Assembly (NCBI RefSeq): GCF_020181595.1
Contig: NZ_CP084028.1
Coordinates: 3,487,601 to 3,551,600 of the forward strand
Length of the DNA stretch: 64,000 bases
Direction: 5' to 3'
DNA from: [Mycobacterium] vasticus
Lineage (GTDB): Bacteria; Actinomycetota; Actinomycetes; Mycobacteriales; Mycobacteriaceae
Shown here: one piece after another, positions 59,402-64,000 of the stretch
How the letters are laid out: each line of letters opens with the position of its first letter
How positions within the stretch are numbered: position 1 is the first letter of the stretch
Notes under the pieces: generated by a model
The model's database searches: none
The model's input: only the letters and a program-made list of their open reading frames with translations
Told to the model about the DNA's origin: nothing
Translations under genes and position numbers: made by a program

Positions 59402-60054
59402 TGCGAACCTCCCGTGACGGGGGCGCGCCACAACCCGACGATCGCGTCGATCAGGTTGGAACTCGCCTCATGCCAACTCGTCTTCGGCTTGCCGCCCCCG
59501 GCCAGGGTGCGTTCCCAGTCGGCACAGGTGTGCATCAACAGGTTGCGGGCCATCACGTTGCGGGCCTGGCGGACCGGGGCCGGCAGGTCCGGCAGGCAGC
59601 GGTTGATACCGTCGATGACCTGCACCAGCGACGGCGAACTGAGCGCGTCCTTGACGACGATCTCGTGGTAGGCGGGATCGGCCATCACCTGCGCGGCGAA
59701 CCGCGCGTACCAGGTCGGGTTACCCAGCGCGACAAGGTGATCGGTGAGCGGCCGGACCAGACACGACACCCAGTCGCGCAGGTCGGCCGAATCGCCGGTG
59801 ACCGAGACCATCTGCTCGCGCAGCAGTTCTACGGGCGTCCGATGGCTGCGTTCGATCTCGCGGACCAGGTCGGTCTTGGTGCCGAAGTGATAGCCGACGG
59901 CGGCGTTGTTGCCCTGGCCGGCGGCCTCGCTGACCTGGCGGTTGGAGACCGCGAACACCCCGTGCTCGGCGAACAGTCGCTCGGCGGCGGCCAGGATCGC
60001 CTCCCGGGTGCTGTTGGCCCGCTCAGCGCGCACGGCCTTGTCAGCGGTAGTCAC
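59398..60054 (-). CDS. TetR-family transcriptional regulator
   Basis: 218 residues. NSTREAILAAAERLFAEHG and VSEAAGQGNNAAVGYHFGTKTDLV form the DNA-binding domain; the GNNAAVGYHFGTK variant is typical of one mycobacterial TetR subgroup. The sensor domain includes YARFAAQVMADPAY. It is the first gene of the ferredoxin/P450/amidohydrolase/M24/crotonase/CoA-transferase operon. Two nearly identical palindromes containing TTAAGTCAAG lie 26 bp upstream of its start and upstream of the next SDR, so it probably controls both. It is not KstR2 by sequence. Confidence 0.88.
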   Translation of the reverse strand: MTTADKAVRAERANSTREAILAAAERLFAEHGVFAVSNRQVSEAAGQGNNAAVGYHFGTKTDLVREIERSHRTPVELLREQMVSVTGDSADLRDWVSCLVRPLTDHLVALGNPTWYARFAAQVMADPAYHEIVVKDALSSPSLVQVIDGINRCLPDLPAPVRQARNVMARNLLMHTCADWERTLAGGGKPKTSWHEASSNLIDAIVGLWRAPVTGGSQ

Positions 60055-60079
60055 GACCGTCAGTCAATCGCGGATCGCG

Positions 60080-60105
60080 AATTAAGTCAAGCGATTGATT
60101 TAATT
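60080..60105. promoter_or_regulatory. Operator AATTAAGTCAA-GCGA-TTGATTTAATT
   Basis: Inverted repeat with 11-bp arms AATTAAGTCAA and TTGATTTAATT (one mismatch) and a 4-bp spacer, 26 bp upstream of the tetR start and overlapping the TAA stop of the SDR at 60100. Its core matches the site at 60951-60974 apart from the spacer, so both are probably bound by this TetR. Confidence 0.75.
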
Positions 60106-60924
60106 CGTCTGGCCCTCGGGCCGCCGGCGCCGGATGGCCTTGCCCGCCACCGTCCCGCCGTCCACCGGCAGCACCACCCCGGTCACGTAGCGGGACCGGT
60201 CCCCGGCCAGATACAACGCCGCCTCGGCGACGTCGTCGGGGGTGCCCTCGCGCTTCAGCGGGCGATCGGCGCGCATCGTCTCGCGGATCGCCGCTTCGTA
60301 ACGGGTGACCTCGTCCGGATCCAGGTTCGCCGCGGCCGATGACGCCACGAAGGGTGTCGGAATGTTGCCCGGCGCGATGGCATTGACCCGGATGTCGTAG
60401 TGCGCCAATTCAATGGCCGCGGACTTGGTGAATTGGATGACGGCAGCCTTGGATGCGCGATAGGTCATCACCCCGCCGCCGGCCTGGATACCGCCGATCG
60501 AGGTCAGGTTGATGACACATCCACCGCCGTGAGAGGCCATGTGCCGAGCGGCGTCTCGGGTGCCGGCCATCACCGCGAGCACATTGACCGCCATGATCTT
60601 GTGGAAGTCGGCGAGGTCATCGTCGAGGAAGCGGTTGTGCATGGTGCCCGACACCCCGGCGTTGTTGACCATGACGTCCAGGCCGCCGAAGTCGCCGACC
60701 GCACGCGCCACCACAGCGCCGACCTGGTCGGGATCGGACACATCCGCCGGCACGAAAACAGCTCCGTCGCCGAGCCCGTTGGCCAGTTCGGCGCCGCGCT
60801 CGCTTGCCAGGTCGGCGATCACCACCCGGGCCCCCTCGGCCACGAAGCGTTCGGCGATCCGCCGACCGAGTCCCGATGCGCCTCCGGTGACGACGGCTAC
60901 TTTTCCCGCGAGTTCATTGGCCAT
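60100..60924 (-). CDS. SDR-family oxidoreductase
   Basis: 274 residues with VVTGGASGLGRRIAE, ADLASERG (NAD-type acidic strand), VNNAGVSGTMHN, LTSIGGIQAGGGVMTYRASK (Ser, Tyr, Lys) and TGVVLPVDGG. A basic tail RRRRPEGQTN follows. The gene is bracketed by two copies of the TTAAGTCAAG-type operator and so likely belongs to the same TetR regulon as the P450 operon. It probably oxidises the hydroxyl group introduced by the P450, or reduces a ring ketone. Confidence 0.86.
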   Translation of the reverse strand: MANELAGKVAVVTGGASGLGRRIAERFVAEGARVVIADLASERGAELANGLGDGAVFVPADVSDPDQVGAVVARAVGDFGGLDVMVNNAGVSGTMHNRFLDDDLADFHKIMAVNVLAVMAGTRDAARHMASHGGGCVINLTSIGGIQAGGGVMTYRASKAAVIQFTKSAAIELAHYDIRVNAIAPGNIPTPFVASSAAANLDPDEVTRYEAAIRETMRADRPLKREGTPDDVAEAALYLAGDRSRYVTGVVLPVDGGTVAGKAIRRRRPEGQTN

Positions 60925-60950
60925 CAGGAGAGTTAATCGGTGTCGTCTTT

Positions 60951-60974
60951 GTTAAGTCAAGTGCTTGATTTAAC
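60951..60974. promoter_or_regulatory. Operator GTTAAGTCAAG-TG-CTTGATTTAAC
   Basis: Inverted repeat with 11-bp arms GTTAAGTCAAG and CTTGATTTAAC (one mismatch) and a 2-bp spacer, in the gap between the divergent SDR and adenylate cyclase genes. It is 26 bp from the SDR start and 33 bp from the cyclase GTG. It contains the CAAG-N2-CTTG core also known from KstR2 sites. Confidence 0.75.
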
Positions 60975-61007
60975 CTGTTGACCACGAGATCCCGTTACCG
61001 TCGTCAT

Positions 61008-62525
61008 GTGAGCAGACCGGCCGACCCGGCGCGGAGCACCCTCGCGCGGACTTCGCTTCACTACGCGGGCAGCCTCGCGCTGGCGCATCTGCTCAGCATC
61101 GCCGAGGTGCTGATCGTAGTGATCACACTGCACGGCCACACTCCCGACAGCCCGTACTTCTCCACGAGCTATGTGACCACGGCGGTAGTGCTGTCACTGC
61201 TGTCCACGCTGGGTGTCCTGGCCGGCGGCCTCGTGCTGATCTCCCGATCACTGCGATGGTTCGTCCGCGGCGACGTGCCCACCCCGGCCCAGCGCCTGGG
61301 CGCGCTCAACATCATCCGGGACCAGTCCCTGCTGCTGGGTGCGGCCTGGGCGACCGGCGGGCTGGCCTTCGCCCTGATCGAACGCGGCGGCGCCGGTATC
61401 GCGCTGGCCGCTGCGCTGTCCATCGTCCTGGGAGGTGCGGCCGCGACCGGAACCGGAGTGTTGTTCAGCCAGCGCACGATTCGCCCGATCATCGCCGCCG
61501 CCACCCGCGGCTTCGACGGTTACCTGACCGCACCCGGGGTGCTGTCCCGGCTGATCAACATGTGGTTGCTGTCCAGCGGACTGCCCAGCCTGGTGATCGC
61601 CGCCCTGATCGTGTTCCGGTCCAACGGGTGGCTCATCCCTACCACCGCATCGGTGGAGCTACCGGTGCTGGTGCTGTCGCTGGTCGCGGTGATGCTGGGG
61701 TGGCGTGGCATGGCACTGGTGTCCCGCTCGATCGCCGACCCGATCCGCGAAGTCGTCGACGCGATGGCCGAGATCGAGCACGGCCAGATCGGCACGCTGG
61801 TCGACGTCTACGAGCGCTCCGAGATCGGCCGTCTGCAAAGCGGATTCAACCGGATGGTGACCGGGCTGCAGGAACGCGACCGGCTCAACGATCTGTTCGG
61901 GCGCTACGTCGGCACCGACGTGGCCCGCCGCGCCGTGCAGGACGGTGCCGCGTTCTCCGGCGAGGTGACCGAAGCCGCGATCCTGTTCGTCGATCTCGCC
62001 GATTCCACCCGGCTGACCACCAGCCGGCCACCGCAGGAGGTCGCCGACGTGCTCAACGGCTTCTTCCGGATCGTGGTGGGCGCGGTCGACGAGCGCGGCG
62101 GGCTGATCAACAAATTCCAGGGCGACGCGGCCCTGGCGGTGTTCGGGGTGCCGCTGCGCAGTCGCGGTGCGGCATCGGCGGCGCTGGCGACCGCACGCGC
62201 CCTGGCGATCCGGTTACGCGACCTGCCGGAGGTCGACTTCGGTATCGGCGTCTCGGCCGGTTCGGTGTTCGCCGGCAACATCGGCGCCGAGAACCGCTAC
62301 GAGTACACCGTGATCGGCGACGCCGTCAACGAGGCCGCGCGGTTGGCCGACCTGGCCAAGTCCGCCGATCAGCGGGTGCTGAGTTCGGCCGCCGCCACCG
62401 ACCGCGCCGACGAAGCCGAACGCCGGCAATGGGTCTCGCACAGCTCCGAAGTGTTGCGCGGTCGGTCGGAAGTGACGCCGATCCTGGCTCCCGGCCCTGC
62501 CGAGTCGGACACTCTCAGGGCGTGA
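61008..62525 (+). CDS. Membrane adenylate cyclase (HAMP plus class III catalytic domain)
   Basis: About 505 residues from a GTG at 61008; a TTG at 60978 is the alternative. Six hydrophobic segments occupy residues 20-240, followed by a HAMP linker (SIADPIREVVDAMAEIEHGQ) and a class III cyclase domain. The metal Asp (LFVDLADSTRL), the Lys in LINKFQGDAALAVF and the Asn/Arg of IGDAVNEAARL are all present, so it should make cAMP. The layout matches the mycobacterial Rv1318c-Rv1320c/Rv3645 group. It shares a divergent operator with the SDR, which suggests co-regulation with the catabolic genes. Confidence 0.87.
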   Translation: MSRPADPARSTLARTSLHYAGSLALAHLLSIAEVLIVVITLHGHTPDSPYFSTSYVTTAVVLSLLSTLGVLAGGLVLISRSLRWFVRGDVPTPAQRLGALNIIRDQSLLLGAAWATGGLAFALIERGGAGIALAAALSIVLGGAAATGTGVLFSQRTIRPIIAAATRGFDGYLTAPGVLSRLINMWLLSSGLPSLVIAALIVFRSNGWLIPTTASVELPVLVLSLVAVMLGWRGMALVSRSIADPIREVVDAMAEIEHGQIGTLVDVYERSEIGRLQSGFNRMVTGLQERDRLNDLFGRYVGTDVARRAVQDGAAFSGEVTEAAILFVDLADSTRLTTSRPPQEVADVLNGFFRIVVGAVDERGGLINKFQGDAALAVFGVPLRSRGAASAALATARALAIRLRDLPEVDFGIGVSAGSVFAGNIGAENRYEYTVIGDAVNEAARLADLAKSADQRVLSSAAATDRADEAERRQWVSHSSEVLRGRSEVTPILAPGPAESDTLRA

Positions 62526-63813
62526 ACCGAATGTGCAGCCTGGTCAGTCCGCGCAGGATGAACGTCGGCAGGTACCGGTAGCGGCGCTGCCCCGGCGGGC
62601 CGTGCACCTCTTCGTCGATCCAGATCTGCGAGGTGCGGTCCAAGAGCCTCTCCAGGCTGACGACCGCCTCGGTGCGGGCCAGCGGGGCGCCCGGGCAGCT
62701 GTGCACACCTCGGCCGAAGGCGACGTGGTGACGGGCGTTGGCGCGCTCGGCGTCGAAGACGTCGGGGGCGGCGAATCTGCGCGGATCACGGTTCATCGCC
62801 GCGTTGACCAGCATGACGATCGTGCCGGCGGGAAGATCGACGCCACCGACGGTGACCGGCACCTTCGCCATCCGGAAGTCGCCGCGCACCGGGCTCTCAT
62901 AGCGCAGGCACTCCTCGACGAACCGCGGCAGCAGATCACGGTCGTCCCGCAACTTGCGTTGCAGCGCTTGATCTTCGGCGATGATCATGACCGCCGTCGA
63001 CAGCAGTCGTACCGTGGTCTCCTGGCCGGCGGCGAACAGGTTTGCCGCCACCCGGACCGCGTCGATCACCTCGGGCGTACTGCCGTCGGGAAACGTCGCC
63101 GCGGCTACGCCGGTCAGCACGTCACCTCGCGGGTCGGCTCGCCGGTCGGAGATGTACCCGGTGAATTTGCCGTACAGGTACTCCAGCGGCGTATGCGTCA
63201 TCGCATCACCGGAACTGCTCCCGATGGTTCCGGTTGCGCCCCGCAGCAGCGCCGCGCGGAACTCGTCGTGATCGGAATCGGGGACACCGAGCAGGTCCGC
63301 GATCACCAGCATGGCGAACGGGTTGGCGAAATCGTTGATGAATTCACACGCTCCGCCGGTCAACACCTCGTCGTACTGCTGATCGGCCAGCCGCCAGATG
63401 AATTCGGTGTTCTCCTTGAGCCGCTTGGGCGTGATCATCCGGGCGAGCAGTTCCCGGTGCGCGGTGTGCTTGGGTGGATCGAAGGTGGGCAGCTGATCGC
63501 TGAACGGCAGCTCGTCCCGGTGCTTTTCGATCAGCGATGAGACGTCTCCCCCTGCCAAGTCCCCCTGCACCGGAACCGGGAAGCCGGGGAACGGCCCGGT
63601 CACCGACACGCACGCCGAGAAGCGCTGGTGGTCGTTGTAGATGGCGACGCCTTCGTCGTAGCCGGTCACCATCACCACGCCGTGGTGCGGCTCGCGGCGC
63701 AGTGGGCATTCGCCGCGCAACTGCGCGAGGTAGGCGTACGGATCGTGCAGCAGGGTGTTGTCGGTGAAGAAGTCGACCGCGTCGACGTCGACCCGGTCGG
63801 TGTCCACGGTCAT
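62515..63813 (-). CDS. Cytochrome P450
   Basis: 432 residues. Haem motif FGRGVHSCPGAPLA (Cys373), I-helix FAAGQETTVRLLS and K-helix EECLRYESPVRG are intact. It is the paralogue of the P450 at 46532-47830: both open with DFFTDxTLxxDP, share ITPKRLKExxxFxWxLADxQ-like blocks and end PTFILRGLTxLH. Its end overlaps the cyclase by 11 bp and its start overlaps the next NTF2-like gene as ATGA, so it is transcribed with genes beyond the right edge. Substrate unknown. Confidence 0.9.
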   Translation of the reverse strand: MTVDTDRVDVDAVDFFTDNTLLHDPYAYLAQLRGECPLRREPHHGVVMVTGYDEGVAIYNDHQRFSACVSVTGPFPGFPVPVQGDLAGGDVSSLIEKHRDELPFSDQLPTFDPPKHTAHRELLARMITPKRLKENTEFIWRLADQQYDEVLTGGACEFINDFANPFAMLVIADLLGVPDSDHDEFRAALLRGATGTIGSSSGDAMTHTPLEYLYGKFTGYISDRRADPRGDVLTGVAAATFPDGSTPEVIDAVRVAANLFAAGQETTVRLLSTAVMIIAEDQALQRKLRDDRDLLPRFVEECLRYESPVRGDFRMAKVPVTVGGVDLPAGTIVMLVNAAMNRDPRRFAAPDVFDAERANARHHVAFGRGVHSCPGAPLARTEAVVSLERLLDRTSQIWIDEEVHGPPGQRRYRYLPTFILRGLTRLHIRFTP

Positions 63814-64000
63814 CCGGAGATCTCCACTCCGTCATAGCTTTCCAGCATGTTCATGTTCGGCAGTGCCATCTGCAGATACAGGTCGATGTGCCGGATCTTC
63901 CCGTCGTCGTTGAACTCATAGACCGACAGGGAGTTCACCACCGATGAGAAGTCGCCTACCTGGCTGCGCTCCTCGAGTTCCAGGAAGACCACACCGTCGA
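63810..64000 (-). CDS. C-terminal part of an NTF2/SnoaL-like protein (5' end outside window)
   Basis: The last 62 or so codons of a minus-strand gene that begins right of the window. VFLELEERSQVGDFSSVVNS, VYEFNDDGKIRHIDLYLQM and the C-terminal LESYDGVEISG fit the final strands of a SnoaL-like domain; YEFNDDGKIxxxxxY is a frequent motif. It is co-transcribed with the P450 (ATGA overlap). Only the fold is inferred. Confidence 0.6.
   Translation of the reverse strand, partial: DGVVFLELEERSQVGDFSSVVNSLSVYEFNDDGKIRHIDLYLQMALPNMNMLESYDGVEISG

Noticed and set aside
59398..60054. Assignment of the TetR regulator as KstR2
   Set aside because: Its operator core resembles KstR2 sites, but the protein sequence does not resemble KstR2 in the DNA-binding or sensor domain, and the neighbouring genes are not the KstR2 regulon.
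1..64000. CRISPR arrays, tRNAs, rRNAs, insertion sequences, phage or plasmid genes
   Set aside because: No repeat-spacer pattern, cloverleaf-like sequence, transposase, integrase or replication gene could be recognised anywhere in the window.

Overview
The window is GC-rich, densely packed actinobacterial DNA, most likely from a Mycobacterium/Mycolicibacterium-type organism. The evidence is a 13E12/DUF222-HNH gene, a secreted PE-PPE-domain hydrolase, two mycofactocin-type short-chain dehydrogenases, a tandem FadE-type acyl-CoA dehydrogenase, a membrane adenylate cyclase of the mycobacterial six-helix/HAMP type, and many GTG/TTG starts with 1-4 bp gene overlaps. I see no rRNA, tRNA, CRISPR array, transposase or phage gene. 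No gene-free stretch exceeds about 150 bp.

Most of the window is one large CoA-dependent catabolic region. It holds six Amidohydro_2-type TIM-barrel hydrolases, six acyl-CoA ligases, four acyl-CoA dehydrogenase genes or domains, eight crotonases, three thiolase-fold genes, four P450s, eight short-chain dehydrogenases, three NTF2/SnoaL-like proteins and a fused CoA-transferase. Layout: 0.3-11.1 kb, minus-strand operon from an amidohydrolase through two SDRs, an IclR regulator, an NTF2 protein and a tandem acyl-CoA dehydrogenase to a Cys-less thiolase plus DUF35 pair that looks like a retro-aldolase. 11.1-18.7 kb, AraC regulator and a minus operon of crotonase, amidohydrolase, ligase, amidohydrolase and a two-subunit acyl-CoA dehydrogenase. 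18.8-24.9 kb, SDR/crotonase and hotdog/crotonase/thiolase units with a TetR regulator. 24.9-34.0 kb, plus-strand operon of three crotonases, three ligases, a secreted PE-PPE hydrolase and a mycofactocin-type SDR.

From 34.0 to 35.6 kb lies a frameshifted 13E12 gene. From 35.6 to 40.7 kb is an operon that does not look like CoA catabolism: a TetR regulator, two paralogous polytopic membrane proteins, a MoxR/NorQ-type AAA+ ATPase, a NorD/CbbO-like VWA protein, two micro-membrane proteins (34 and 42 aa) unlikely to be caught by automated annotation, and a single-pass 127-aa protein. AAA+/VWA pairs usually mature metalloenzymes, but no known client enzyme is present, so the paralogous membrane pair is the candidate client. 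This is the best candidate for an undescribed system.

From 40.7 to 64 kb catabolic genes resume: ligase/amidohydrolase/ligase; crotonase; TetR; P450-P450-mycofactocin SDR-kinase; and a long minus operon TetR-ferredoxin-P450-amidohydrolase-M24-M24-crotonase-CoA-transferase, followed by an SDR, an adenylate cyclase, another P450 and a truncated NTF2 gene. The likely overall job is oxidative activation of a hydrophobic, probably alicyclic or terpenoid/steroid-like compound by P450/ferredoxin, oxidation by SDRs, CoA ligation, beta-oxidation, retro-aldol or thiolytic cleavage, and hydrolytic ring or side-chain opening by amidohydrolases. The substrate cannot be read from the sequence. Several well-formed palindromic operators flank regulator genes and repeatedly overlap the stop codon of the neighbouring upstream gene.
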